Assembly (NCBI GenBank): GCA_963814985.1
Contig: CAWFFV010000056.1
Span: 1 to 64,000 of the forward strand
Length of the DNA stretch: 64,000 nt
Direction: 5' to 3'
Source of the DNA: CAWFFV01 sp963814985
GTDB lineage: Bacteria; Chloroflexota; Ktedonobacteria; Ktedonobacterales; Ktedonobacteraceae
Shown here in pieces: positions 26,609-35,045 of this stretch. The translations under genes were made by a program, and so were the position numbers. The notes under the pieces are model-generated. The model saw only the letters and a program-made list of their open reading frames with translations, was not told where the DNA came from and did not search any database. The stretch's first letter is position 1; each line of letters opens with the position of its first letter.

Positions 26609-26735
26609 TTCTCAGCGCTTACAGCACTTCGAAGACCGTTTTATGGCCGACAGCGGGATTTGCGACGCAAATCCCGCTGTCGGCCATAAAACAAGAGCTC
26701 ACCACCGCTGGTGGTGAGCAGACCTGAAGAGTTAC
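26609..26735. repeat. Dispersed hairpin repeat, copy 4
   Basis: The core has perfect 26-bp arms, 26638-26663 and 26667-26692, around GAC. CTCACCACCGCTGGTGGTGAG lies to the right and the end is GACCTGAAGAGTTAC. The left flank keeps only a weak CTCAGCGC box. It lies between two converging genes, the membrane protein and the acyl-CoA dehydrogenase, and its last bases overlap the stop of the latter. Confidence 0.88.
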
Positions 26736-27925
26736 GAGAAAGCACTCTGCCCGGTAATGGCCTGACCAATGATAAGTGTATGGATATCATCTGTCCCCTC
26801 ATAGGTAAAGACCGATTCCAGGTTATTCATATGGCGGCTGATCGGATATTCCAGAGTGATACCGTTCGCCCCAAGGATCGCTCTGGCTTCGCGGGCCGTT
26901 TCAAGAGCTTCACGCACATTATTGCGCTTGGCAACAGAAACTTGCACAGGGTGATGCAATCCCTCATCTTTTAGCCGCCCAAGCTGCAAAGCAAGCAGTT
27001 GAGCTTTCACTAGCTCCGTTGCCATAATGGCGAGTTTCTGCTGCACAAGTTGAAAACTGGCAATTGGACGATTGAACTGAATACGTGTTTTAGCATAATC
27101 AAGTGCAGCCTCATAGCAAGCCCGAGCAGCGCCAGTCGCCCCCCACGCAATACCATAGCGGGCTTCATCCAGACAGGAGAGTGGTCCACGCATACCACGT
27201 ACATCGGGCAACATGTCTTCAGCAGGCACACGACAATCTTCAAAGTGTAACTCTGAAGTGACTGAGGCACGCAACGAAAGCTTATGAGAGATATTGCTGG
27301 TCGTAAAGCCTGGCGTACCACGTTCCACCAGGAATCCGCGAATCCCATCTTCGGTACGTGCCCAGACAACAGCCACATCTGCAATGCCACCATTTGTGAT
27401 CCACATCTTTGTGCCATTCATAACGTAAGTATTGCCATCACGATGTGCCGTAGTGCGCATGTTCCCGGCATCGCTACCAATATCAGGCTCTGTCAGACCA
27501 AAGCAGCCAATCGCCTCACCACGTGCCATACGCGGCAACCAGTGTTGCTTTTGTTCCTGTGAACCAAAAGCAGCAATAGGGAACATTACCAGTGAGCCTT
27601 GCACAGAGACAAATGAGCGCAAACCACTATCGCCAGCTTCCAACTCCTGGCAGGCCAGACCATAGCAGACGGCACTGAGTCCAGCACAACCATAGCCCTC
27701 AAGATGCATACCCAACAAGCCAAGTTCGGCAATGGCAGGAATAAGTTCGTGTGGGAACACACCCATCTCGAAACGCTCACCAATAATGGGCAAGACTTGC
27801 TCGCTTACAAACCGGCGAACGGTATCACGCACCATCCGTTCTTCCTCACTCAGCAGGTGGTTAATATTATAGAGATCCGTGGCTGACGGCATCTGCGCAT
27901 GGCGTTTAACAGTGGAATGTGTCAT
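26732..27925 (-). CDS. Acyl-CoA dehydrogenase, glutaryl-CoA dehydrogenase-like
   Basis: A 397-residue flavoenzyme that oxidises acyl-CoA to enoyl-CoA, passing electrons to ETF. It shows the helical N-domain, the FAD-binding middle domain with CFGLTEPDIGSDAGNMRTTA and KMWITNGGIADVAVVWA, and the C-terminal domain with RIQFNRPIASFQLVQQKLA and the catalytic-Glu region NNLESVFTYEGTDDIHTLII. The pattern GLTEPDxGSD plus YEGTxDIH resembles the GcdH branch. There is no linked lysine- or tryptophan-degradation gene, so the substrate is uncertain. A second family member lies at 56266. Confidence 0.92.
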   Translation of the reverse strand: MTHSTVKRHAQMPSATDLYNINHLLSEEERMVRDTVRRFVSEQVLPIIGERFEMGVFPHELIPAIAELGLLGMHLEGYGCAGLSAVCYGLACQELEAGDSGLRSFVSVQGSLVMFPIAAFGSQEQKQHWLPRMARGEAIGCFGLTEPDIGSDAGNMRTTAHRDGNTYVMNGTKMWITNGGIADVAVVWARTEDGIRGFLVERGTPGFTTSNISHKLSLRASVTSELHFEDCRVPAEDMLPDVRGMRGPLSCLDEARYGIAWGATGAARACYEAALDYAKTRIQFNRPIASFQLVQQKLAIMATELVKAQLLALQLGRLKDEGLHHPVQVSVAKRNNVREALETAREARAILGANGITLEYPISRHMNNLESVFTYEGTDDIHTLIIGQAITGQSAFS

Positions 27926-28018
27926 AAAATATCACTTTTCCTTTGTAGCTTATCGATCGGATGTACTCTCCATTGAGCATCACCACGCTTTAATTATATC
28001 GCATGTTATCATATCCAT

Positions 28019-28237
28019 ATGGCAGTACAGTTCACCCTGGATCTCACTCTGAGGATACTCGACAAGAAACAGCGAACATGTTATCTTGCCGATATCGACC
28101 TGGACATCATCACACAAGCGCTCAACTTCTTCATTCGCAACGTCACAACAATCGTTCCTCAATCGCCAGAACGCGATGATATACTAAAAAGCTGTGAGGC
28201 CCTCAAAGCCTTCTTTGAGAAGACTTGCCATACATGA
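28019..28237 (+). CDS. Small protein of unknown function
   Basis: A 72-residue frame (MAVQFTLDLTLRILDKKQRT...) with a balanced, protein-like composition and a helical C-terminal half (DDILKSCEALKAFFEKTCHT). No clear ribosome binding site is seen. Its stop overlaps an ATG (ATGA at 28234-28237) in frame with the downstream dihydrouridine synthase, which suggests translational coupling. I do not recognise the family. Confidence 0.45.
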   Translation: MAVQFTLDLTLRILDKKQRTCYLADIDLDIITQALNFFIRNVTTIVPQSPERDDILKSCEALKAFFEKTCHT

Positions 28238-28260
28238 AGTTAGCGTGTACAATTTTCAGC

Positions 28261-29229
28261 ATGAAAAATTTCTGGCACACATTAGAAAAACCTATTTTTA
28301 TTCTGGCACCAATGGAAGATGTGACAGATACCGTACTCAGGCAAGTTATTGCCCGATGTGGTAAACCTGCTGTTTTTTTTACTGAATTTACCAATGTTGA
28401 AGGGATGTTTTCAAAAGGAGAAAGGCATGTTACCCAAAGGCTTCGATATACGGAAGCAGAACGGCCTTTAGTCGCTCAAATATGGGGAACCCATCCTGAA
28501 AACTTCTTCAAAGCAGCAAAAAAACTGATCGACATGGGTTTTGATGGCATCGACCTGAATATGGGATGTCCCGCATCTGGCGTCATGCAAAAAGGTGCCT
28601 GTTCTGGACTTATTAATAACAGGCCGCTCGCTAAAGAGATTATCGACGCAACCAAAGAAGGGGCTGCTGGTCTCATACCTGTCAGCATCAAAACACGACT
28701 TGGTTTTCGGGCAATTGACTTTGATTGGATTACCTTCGTCCTTGAACAAAAACCGGCTGTGCTGACGGTTCATGCGCGTACCGTTTCCGAAATGTCCAAA
28801 GTCCCGGCACATTGGGACAAGCTGAAAACAGTGGTTGACATCAGAAATACGATGAACAGTGATACGCTGATTATCGGGAATGGAGATGTGAAATCACTCA
28901 GCGATGCGCAACAAAAAGTGGCCGAAGCTGGAGCAGACGGAGCCATGATAGGAAGAGGCATTTTTGATAACCCATACCTCTTTTCAGGAAATATCACGTT
29001 AAGCGATAAAACACCAGAAGAAAAAATGCAACTTTTGCTTGAGCACATGCGGCTCTGGCAGGACACCTGGGGAGAGACAAAGCATTTTCCAACACTGCGT
29101 AAATTCTTTAAAGTGTACGCAAACGGCTTTCCGGGAGCACAGGAATTACGAATGCAACTGATGGAAGCGCAAAATCCTGAAGAAACTGAACAGATAGTGG
29201 CATCATTTTTACATTCTTGTTCTTTTTGA
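28261..29229 (+). CDS. dus: tRNA-dihydrouridine synthase
   Basis: A 322-residue FMN enzyme that reduces uridines in the tRNA D-loop. The start MKNFWHTLEKPIFILAPMED is the common start of this subfamily; ATG 28234 or TTG 28225 would add 9 or 12 residues. Key motifs are LAPMEDVTDTVLRQ (FMN-binding barrel entrance), DLNMGCPASGVMQKGACSGL with the catalytic Cys after NMG, SIKTRLGF, LTVHARTVSE and IGNGDVKSLSDA. The C-terminal helix bundle is present (FPTLRKFFKVYANGFPGAQE). Base use looks slightly richer in AAA/AAG and ATT than the neighbours, a possible but weak hint of transfer. Which D-loop position it modifies is unknown. Confidence 0.93.
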   Translation: MKNFWHTLEKPIFILAPMEDVTDTVLRQVIARCGKPAVFFTEFTNVEGMFSKGERHVTQRLRYTEAERPLVAQIWGTHPENFFKAAKKLIDMGFDGIDLNMGCPASGVMQKGACSGLINNRPLAKEIIDATKEGAAGLIPVSIKTRLGFRAIDFDWITFVLEQKPAVLTVHARTVSEMSKVPAHWDKLKTVVDIRNTMNSDTLIIGNGDVKSLSDAQQKVAEAGADGAMIGRGIFDNPYLFSGNITLSDKTPEEKMQLLLEHMRLWQDTWGETKHFPTLRKFFKVYANGFPGAQELRMQLMEAQNPEETEQIVASFLHSCSF

Positions 29230-29259
29230 TCCTCTATTCGTCATAAAGAGCGTTTCTTC

Positions 29260-29418
29260 ATGGATCTTGAGCATGCCAAACTAAAAGGTGAAGATCACTT
29301 TGTCGAACTGCACAAATACATGGGATGGTATCTGGAACACTTTCCCGAAGCAAAGCGTGTATGTACACACACCAGTACAAGTCAACAGAGGAGAGTGTTG
29401 TACTACCTGAGAGCGTGA
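29260..29418 (+). pseudogene. Possible fragment of a dihydrouridine synthase C-terminus
   Basis: A 52-codon frame starting MDLEHAKLKGEDHFVELHKY, then MGWYLEHFPEAKRV. The second half resembles the Dus C-terminal pattern of basic residues then W-Y-L-x-x-x-P-G-A, but the main dus gene just upstream already has its own complete end. It could be a relic of a second dus gene, or a chance small frame. The region 29419-29588 shows no gene; it contains a short GGAGG/CCTCC stem. Confidence 0.3.
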
Positions 29419-29588
29419 CAACTCAAACTTACAGTTATGAATTGCGGGTATACCATTAGCTAACCAGCAAAGCAAGGGAAGAGTGGCAAATCGGCAAACA
29501 AGGGCTAAAAAATTGATGGGTAACATAGCACATCCCTGGCGTGAAGAGGTGGAGGCACCAACCTCCAAGGCCTCAACACAGAGCACTT

Positions 29589-29786
29589 CTATACCAGCGC
29601 TTCGCTGATATCACCCACAAGTTCTTGAATCTCGCGTAAGCGGCGCTCTGCAAGCTCCACATTTTCTAATGCTTGAGCCAGGATACGTGCTTCTAGCGAC
29701 AGATACAATTCAGCAATTTCAGGGTCAATCGAGCCTACAAGCTCCAGAGCGCGACTCAGCTTGTTTTCAAGGGTTGCGGTTGACAT
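29589..29786 (-). CDS. Small coiled-coil protein of unknown function
   Basis: A 65-residue acidic helical protein (MSTATLENKLSRALELVGSI...). The pattern of Leu, Ala, Glu and Arg (LAQALENVELAERRLREIQE) suggests one or two amphipathic coiled-coil helices. GGGAGGT stands 9 bases before the ATG, a convincing ribosome binding site. No partner is obvious. Not recognised as a named family. Confidence 0.65.
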   Translation of the reverse strand: MSTATLENKLSRALELVGSIDPEIAELYLSLEARILAQALENVELAERRLREIQELVGDISEALV

Positions 29787-30494
29787 AGGTTCTTACCTCC
29801 CCAATAATAGGATCTCTGATATATCACAGAACGAGACTATCTATGCAAACGGGACTCGAACAAAATTTTGCCGCTCTCTGTACAAGCACTTCCTCTACAG
29901 CTCATTACGTTAGCCAACGGCAATTGGTTACATCCTCAGGACTCTATATTTTGTTTGTCTGCTGTTGCTACGTCTATATTACACTAGACACAAAAAAACT
30001 CCAAAGAGGGGATACCAACATTCCTACTTTCAAGCACTTGAAGTACTCTGAGTATCTCCAACCCCTCAGTGATAGAGGCTGCTCTCTGCCCTTTTACTTT
30101 GCTATTCTGTAACTACTCAGGTCCCTTTTTTCTGATTCCTCAGTGCCTGAGGCACTTCACAGGCTGTCTTGCGTGGGTATTGTAGCCTGTTGCAAGCATC
30201 AAGATAAGGCATATACAGGATATTACATGAGGTGAACACCTGATTTTTACGAAAAACCGCATAAGTGGGAATATTTCCATCCACACATCGTGATCTTAGT
30301 ACTATAGTCATAAATAAGCTGATCATTTCACTATAAGAACTACATAAAAATCCACTTAGAAGTGTATTGAAGTGCTTTTATTTATTGATTTCCATAAGAA
30401 ATACATTGTATGATTACAAGGGGTACGGCAAGGAGTCAGCCCTACAACGACGTCAGAACAAGAAAAGAAAAGAAAAGAAAAGAAGGATAGATAG
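29787..30494. other. 708-bp stretch without a supported gene; partial repeat copy at 30111-30175
   Basis: Only poor frames exist on both strands. From 30111 the sequence matches one end of the hairpin repeat family (GTAACTACTCAGGTCCC, then CTGATTCCTCAGTGCCTGAG, GGCACTTCACAGG) without a core hairpin, so it is a truncated copy. A short A/G tandem repeat (four AGAAA-type units, 30458-30484) stands just before the next gene and leads into its ribosome binding site. Confidence 0.6.
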
Positions 30495-31031
30495 ATGGCA
30501 AACAGCTATGTAGAACACCACGCATCGGTCACAGTGAATGCACCCGTTCACCAGGTTTATACTCTCTTCACCCATTTTAACGATTTCCCGAAGTTTATGA
30601 GCTTCGTCAAGGAAGTTACCTACTATGACAGTCAGCGCAGCCATTGGGTTGCAGAAGTTGCTGGTCATCATGAATGGGATGCCGTTAACGATGGTTGGAT
30701 TCCTGATCGCCAGATTGGTTGGCGCTCGGCAAATGGGTTGGAAAACTTTGGGAGGGTCACTTTCGAGCCAATCGGGACCAATCAAACCAGGATTGATGCC
30801 TACATCAACTATAATCCGCCTGTCGGCGTACTCGGCGAGATCGGCGAAAAATTAGGAGCTGGCAGTCACTTTGAACATGTTTTGCAGAAAGACCTGACAA
30901 ATTTTGCACGGATGGTCGATGAAACTCCTCCAGGAGCACTTGACCCTACGTCATCTAACTATCTGTTCCATAAGGACAGTGCGGTAACCAGGGGGACAAC
31001 AACGGACCGTCAAAATGAGGCCATGCTTTAG
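30495..31031 (+). CDS. SRPBCC-fold (polyketide cyclase/dehydrase-like) protein
   Basis: A 178-residue protein with a START/SRPBCC fold. Typical family marks are SVTVNAPVHQVYTLFTHFND, the F-P-x-F-M motif (FPKFMSFVKEVTYY), a W-x-A-E-V strand and WRSANGLENFGRVTFEPIG. Such proteins form a hydrophobic pocket; the group with F-P-x-F-M and 'WRS' is usually annotated as cyclase/dehydrase or coenzyme-Q-binding-like and many are uncharacterised. The C-terminal 25 residues are polar and not conserved. AGGA lies 9 bases before ATG, inside the A/G-rich repeat. No operon partner. Confidence 0.8.
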   Translation: MANSYVEHHASVTVNAPVHQVYTLFTHFNDFPKFMSFVKEVTYYDSQRSHWVAEVAGHHEWDAVNDGWIPDRQIGWRSANGLENFGRVTFEPIGTNQTRIDAYINYNPPVGVLGEIGEKLGAGSHFEHVLQKDLTNFARMVDETPPGALDPTSSNYLFHKDSAVTRGTTTDRQNEAML

Positions 31032-31055
31032 ACCTCAATAGATAGCGAGTAGCCA

Positions 31056-31301
31056 TAACTACTCAGGTGTCCTCGCCGCCTGCGGTAGGCCACTCTCCAT
31101 GGGTCATCCGAATTGTTGCAAAAATTCGAAGCGGCGTCCCAAAACTCTTTTTACTCTTTTGCGCGCTGCGGCGGCGAGAAAAAAATAGCAAGCTTTTTGG
31201 GGACGCCTAGACCCGGTCAAGGGCTGAGCCGCCTGAAATCCCGCTTCTCAAGCGGCTTAAGAGAGCTGCGAACTTTTGTTCGGAAATTGGGATGACTCAT
31301 G
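31056..31301. repeat. Composite repeat: family left end plus a 204-bp MITE-like unit
   Basis: The left part TAACTACTCAGGTGTCCTCG and CGCCTGCGGTAGGC matches the dispersed repeat's left end. From 31098 a 204-bp unit begins CATGGGTCATCCGAATT and ends at 31301 with AATTGGGATGACTCATG, an imperfect 17-bp terminal inverted repeat with the same CATG.GTCATCC ends as copy 2. The inside is different from other copies: AAGCGGC boxes, a GGGGACGCC segment and two AGCGG/CCGCT stems. No coding content is convincing. Confidence 0.6.
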
Positions 31302-31405
31302 ACGAGTAGCCATCTCATGATGGCTAAAAATATCACAGGGCCAGGAAACGCAATATGCCCCACGGCCCTGCAAAAAAGTGATTGCCACTAAAAAGTACCA
31401 AAACC

Positions 31406-31434
31406 TTGACATTTTGGATATGTTATGCTATACT
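31406..31434 (+). promoter_or_regulatory. Strong sigma-70-type promoter
   Basis: TTGACA at 31406-31411 and TATACT at 31429-31434 are separated by exactly 17 bases. Downstream is a roughly 95-base leader with a CCAGGG/CCCTGG hairpin near 31462-31486, then a GAGGAGGT ribosome binding site and ATG at 31531. It would start a transcript convergent with lepA. Confidence 0.75.
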
Positions 31435-31530
31435 AACTTCATTCCTAAAGGATAAGAAAATACCAGGGAAACAAAAAGACCCTGGCATGAGGCTAAGGCC
31501 TTGCGTTGGTAATCCGAGAGGAGGTCCGCA

Positions 31531-31746
31531 ATGCTGAAAACCAAGAAACCAATTCGCCTGATGGGGATGGTATTTCAAATTGACCAGGAGTGCCCGTAGA
31601 TGCGGGCAGACCAAGCCCCTGAGCGTCTGACCACCCATGTATCTTGGTTGCACTCACATTTGAGAATTTGCACAGTCTTGACAAAGACGTATATCGGGAG
31701 TGGTGGAGAAGAGGTAAACAGGGGAAGCACAGAAATATACTTGTAA
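31531..31746 (+). CDS. Short unrecognised reading frame(s) behind a strong promoter and ribosome binding site
   Basis: GAGGAGGT lies 6 bases before ATG 31531. The first frame is 22 codons (MLKTKKPIRLMGMVFQIDQE, then CP) and stops at TAG 31597-31599. The same frame continues with ATG 31600 for 48 more codons (MRADQAPERLTTHVSWLHSH, then LRICTVLTKTYIGS...) to TAA 31746. So it is either a leader peptide followed by a small protein, or one 71-codon gene with an internal amber stop. I do not recognise either. A 14-bp stem hairpin at 31812-31845 follows. Confidence 0.4.
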
Positions 31747-31811
31747 CTTCTTGATCTACGTGGATTAGGGTTTGATTGACGTAACAGAGGAGTTGTGAAG
31801 CAAGAAACACG

Positions 31812-31845
31812 CAAGGACTGGATAAATGTGATTATCCAGTCCTTG
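31812..31845. terminator. Hairpin between the short frame and lepA
   Basis: CAAGGACTGGATAA at 31812-31825 pairs perfectly with 31832-31845 around a 6-base loop. It lies 7 bases beyond the lepA stop and 66 bases beyond the short frame, so it probably ends both convergent transcripts. No long T-run follows on either strand, so efficiency is uncertain. Confidence 0.6.
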
Positions 31846-31852
31846 TTGCATA

Positions 31853-33658
31853 TTACTCGCCAAGTGAGAGTACTGCCATAAATGCTTCTTGTGGAATCTC
31901 TACATTACCTACCATCTTCATACGTTTCTTACCTTCTTTTTGCTTCTCCAACAATTTGCGCTTTCGGCTGATATCACCACCATAACACTTAGCCAGCACA
32001 TCCTTACGCATGGCTTTGACTGTTTCACGGGCAACAACGCGAGAACCAATCGCAGCCTGAATAGGTACTTCAAAGAGTTGACGAGGAATAAGGCTTCGCA
32101 GCTTCTCAACCAGGGTACGCCCCTGATGGTAAGCTTTGTCACGATGCAAAATCAGGGAGAGAGCATCGACAGGAAAACTATTCACCAGGATATCCAGTTT
32201 CACCAGATCTGAAGCTTTATAGCCGCCGAAGCTATAATCGAGTGAGGCATAGCCCTGGGTACGAGACTTGAGATGATCATAGAAATCAACAATCAACTCT
32301 GCGAGAGGTATATGATATGTCAGCAAAACACGTTCAGCTTCAATATATTTGAGATCTTTATACACACCCCGGCGCGTCGTTACTAGATCCATGATGGTTC
32401 CAATATAGCGTGAAGGTGTGAAAATGGAGATATCCATCCAGGGTTCTTCGATCTCCTCGATTTCCCCAAAAGAAGGCATAGCAGAAGGGTTATCCACCTG
32501 GATAGTCTCTCCATTTGTCTTCTTCACATAATATTCAACACTGGGAGCAGTTGCCAGAATATCAAGGTTATATTCGCGTTCCAGACGTTCCTGGATGATC
32601 TCCATATGCAGCAGTCCCAGGAAACCACAGCGAAAGCCAAATCCTAGCGCATTGGATGTTTCCGGTTCATAGAAGAGTGAGGCATCATTGAGTTTCAGAC
32701 GATCCAGGGCATCACGCAAGAGCGGGTAATCATTCCCCTCCACAGGATAAATACCAGCGAAGACCATCGGCTTTGCTGGCTTGTAGCCGGCGAGCGCCTC
32801 GATCTGACCGAGCGCGTTGGGAAGCGTCACAGTATCACCCACACGACAATCTTTGACGTTTTTAAAGCCTGTCGCAATATAGCCTACTTCCCCAGTCGTC
32901 AGTTCACCGACTGAAATCAGGCGAGGTTGGAAGTAACCAGCCTCCAGTATCTCAGTGGTACTACCAGCAGCCATCATTGAGATACGCTCTCCCGCGTGCA
33001 ACTTTCCATCGACGATACGTACATAGGCAATCACGCCTTTGTATGCGTCATAGTGGGAGTCAAAAACGAGGGCACGTAATGAGCGATCAGTATAACCCTT
33101 AGGAGGCTCTATATACTTGATGATGGCCTCCAGGATATCCTGGGTACCGATACCTTCTTTCGCCGAAGCAAGAATGCATTCATCTTTGGGCAAACCTATG
33201 ACATCCTCGACCTCCTGCTTTACCCTTTCTGGATCGGCGCTGGGCAGGTCGATTTTATTGATCACGGGAATGATACCAAGATCAGCCTCCAGCGCGAGAT
33301 AAAGGTTAGCAAGCGTCTGCGCCTCAATGCCCTGAGTTGCATCAATGACCAGGAGCGCCCCTTCACAAGCAGCAAGGCTCCGTGAAACTTCATATGCGAA
33401 GTCAACATGTCCAGGCGTGTCGATGAGGTTCAGTTCATACTCCTCGCCATTGAGGGCAATGTAGCGCATGCGTACGGCCTGCGCCTTAATAGTAATGCCC
33501 TTCTCCCGTTCCAGGTCCATCTGGTCAAGTGTTTGCTCCATCAACTCGCGCTTGGAGACTGTACCAGTGAACTCCAGCAAACGATCAGCAAGTGTTGATT
33601 TGCCATGATCAATGTGGGCAACTATACAAAAATTCCTGATATGTGCTTGATCTATCAT
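31853..33658 (-). CDS. lepA: Elongation factor 4 (ribosome back-translocase)
   Basis: A 601-residue GTPase that acts on the ribosome. The G domain has AHIDHGKSTLADRLLE (P-loop), the G2 Thr region REKGITIKAQAV, DTPGHVDFAYEVSRSL and NKIDLP. Downstream are FEPETSNALGFGFRCGFLGL (EF-G-like domain III onwards) and the LepA-specific C-terminal domain ending KRKLLEKQKEGKKRMKMVGN and VEIPQEAFMAVL. Length and every motif are normal. It overlaps the upstream mnmA by 4 bases, so the two are translationally coupled. Confidence 0.97.
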   Translation of the reverse strand: MIDQAHIRNFCIVAHIDHGKSTLADRLLEFTGTVSKRELMEQTLDQMDLEREKGITIKAQAVRMRYIALNGEEYELNLIDTPGHVDFAYEVSRSLAACEGALLVIDATQGIEAQTLANLYLALEADLGIIPVINKIDLPSADPERVKQEVEDVIGLPKDECILASAKEGIGTQDILEAIIKYIEPPKGYTDRSLRALVFDSHYDAYKGVIAYVRIVDGKLHAGERISMMAAGSTTEILEAGYFQPRLISVGELTTGEVGYIATGFKNVKDCRVGDTVTLPNALGQIEALAGYKPAKPMVFAGIYPVEGNDYPLLRDALDRLKLNDASLFYEPETSNALGFGFRCGFLGLLHMEIIQERLEREYNLDILATAPSVEYYVKKTNGETIQVDNPSAMPSFGEIEEIEEPWMDISIFTPSRYIGTIMDLVTTRRGVYKDLKYIEAERVLLTYHIPLAELIVDFYDHLKSRTQGYASLDYSFGGYKASDLVKLDILVNSFPVDALSLILHRDKAYHQGRTLVEKLRSLIPRQLFEVPIQAAIGSRVVARETVKAMRKDVLAKCYGGDISRKRKLLEKQKEGKKRMKMVGNVEIPQEAFMAVLSLGE

Positions 33659-34827
33659 TCAATGATTCCTCCACACAACACCTCTTCACCACCTTCGCCG
33701 CCGTAGAAGACTGCAGCCTGCCCAGGTGTGATGGCCCGCTGTGGATGTATAAGTGTGACCTGCACACGGTTCCCCGCGATAGGTGTCACCAGTGCAGGTT
33801 GTTCGGGTGATTTGTAGCGTACTCGTACGTATGCCTCAAATGGCTCAGTCGGTGTTTCACCATTCAGATAGTGCATATTGCCAACAGTAAACTCTTTCTG
33901 CTCCAATGCTGCTGCTGGCCCTACAATGAGTGCATTCTGTGCAGCATCAATCTTGAGGACATGCAATGGCTCTACTGAAGTAATACCAAGCCCTTTACGC
34001 TGCCCTATCGTATAGTACGCCAGCCCGCGATGGCGTCCCAGAGCTTTGCCTTGCTGATCATAAATTGGGCCAGGTCTCGGCACTGTTATCAAGGGGAGTG
34101 CATTACTTGCAACATTCGCACTAACAGCTATAGCTTCCGGCGTTGCCATTTTATCTGCCGCATAGCGATCAATAAAACCCCGGTAATCATTTTTTGCCAC
34201 AAAGCATATTTCCTGGCTTTCGGCCTTGCTTGCCACCGTCATACCACGTTGAGCCGCCATTGCCCTGACCTCTGGCTTGGTATAGCCTCCCAGGGGAAAG
34301 CAGGCATGTGCCAACTGGTGCTGGTTGAGGACATGGAGGACGTAAGACTGGTCCTTATCTGGATCGACAGCACGACGTAACCGACGCTTACCAGTAATGG
34401 GATGATCATCCACACGTACATAGTGCCCGGTTGCCAGATAATCGGCATCCAGCGCCAGAGCTCGATTAAGCAATACAGTGAAGCGAATATGGCGGTTACA
34501 GGTCAGGCATGGATTAGGCGTACGACCAGCCACATAGTCCTCGTAGAAGGTATCTACAATTCTGCTCTTAAATTCTTGCTCAACATTGACCAGATAAAAT
34601 GGGATATCGAGCATACGTGCAACACGTCGTGCGTCGTCAACCGCTTCAAGAGAGCAACATTTATTTTGTGCCACGCGCTCAATGCCATCATCTTCAGCTT
34701 CAATTACGCCTGGTTCTGACCAGAGGCGCAGCATAATGCCAAGAACTTCATGTCCCTGTTCTTTCAGGAGTGCGGCGGCGACCGAGCTATCTACGCCGCC
34801 GCTCATTGCGACGACTATTCGTGCCAT
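33655..34827 (-). CDS. mnmA: tRNA-specific 2-thiouridylase
   Basis: A 390-residue enzyme that thiolates U34 of tRNA-Lys, Glu and Gln in the cytoplasm. The start at 34827 (MARIVVAMSGGVDSSVAAAL) is preceded by GGGATGGA; a 15-residue longer frame is unlikely. It has the PP-loop SGGVDSS, the first catalytic Cys in NPCLTCNRHIRF, the second in KAESQEICFV, the GHRGLAYYTIGQRKGLG motif and the C-terminal beta-barrel. All catalytic residues are in place. It is co-transcribed with lepA. The cysteine desulfurase partner is not in the window. Confidence 0.96.
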   Translation of the reverse strand: MARIVVAMSGGVDSSVAAALLKEQGHEVLGIMLRLWSEPGVIEAEDDGIERVAQNKCCSLEAVDDARRVARMLDIPFYLVNVEQEFKSRIVDTFYEDYVAGRTPNPCLTCNRHIRFTVLLNRALALDADYLATGHYVRVDDHPITGKRRLRRAVDPDKDQSYVLHVLNQHQLAHACFPLGGYTKPEVRAMAAQRGMTVASKAESQEICFVAKNDYRGFIDRYAADKMATPEAIAVSANVASNALPLITVPRPGPIYDQQGKALGRHRGLAYYTIGQRKGLGITSVEPLHVLKIDAAQNALIVGPAAALEQKEFTVGNMHYLNGETPTEPFEAYVRVRYKSPEQPALVTPIAGNRVQVTLIHPQRAITPGQAAVFYGGEGGEEVLCGGIIE

Positions 34828-34886
34828 GATTCCATCCCTTGTCTGATTGTTCCCAGTGCTTTTAATAACCACTACATTAATACGTA

Positions 34887-34921
34887 GAAAAAAGGACTAG
34901 CCATGTGTGGGGCTAGCCTTT
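34887..34921 (-). terminator. Rho-independent terminator
   Basis: Read on the minus strand, AAAGGCTAGCC and GGCTAGTCCTTT form a stem with one bulge around an 8-base loop, followed directly by a run of T (complement of 34887-34892). It is placed to end the three-gene NTPase/receptor transcript before mnmA. Confidence 0.85.
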
Positions 34922-34982
34922 GTGCTGTTGCGTCGGGTGTGTTGTGCCCTTTCTTGCCACAGTAAGGGTAGCATAGGGGGAG

Positions 34983-35004
34983 CTACTTGTCAATTGACAA
35001 GTAG
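34983..35004. promoter_or_regulatory. 22-bp perfect palindrome, operator-like
   Basis: CTACTTGTCAATTGACAAGTAG is its own reverse complement. TTGTCAATTGACAA resembles MarR-family operator half-sites. It lies between the receptor gene's stop and the terminator, upstream of mnmA, so it may be an operator for mnmA-lepA or merely a mRNA 3' hairpin. Confidence 0.4.
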
Positions 35005-35045
35005 AGGTGAGAGCAATCGAAACCACTTGACACAGACAGAACACT

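Noticed and set aside
31113..31295. 60-codon plus-strand frame inside the MITE-like unit
   Set aside because: No ribosome binding site; composition follows the inverted repeats, and it does not resemble a known protein.
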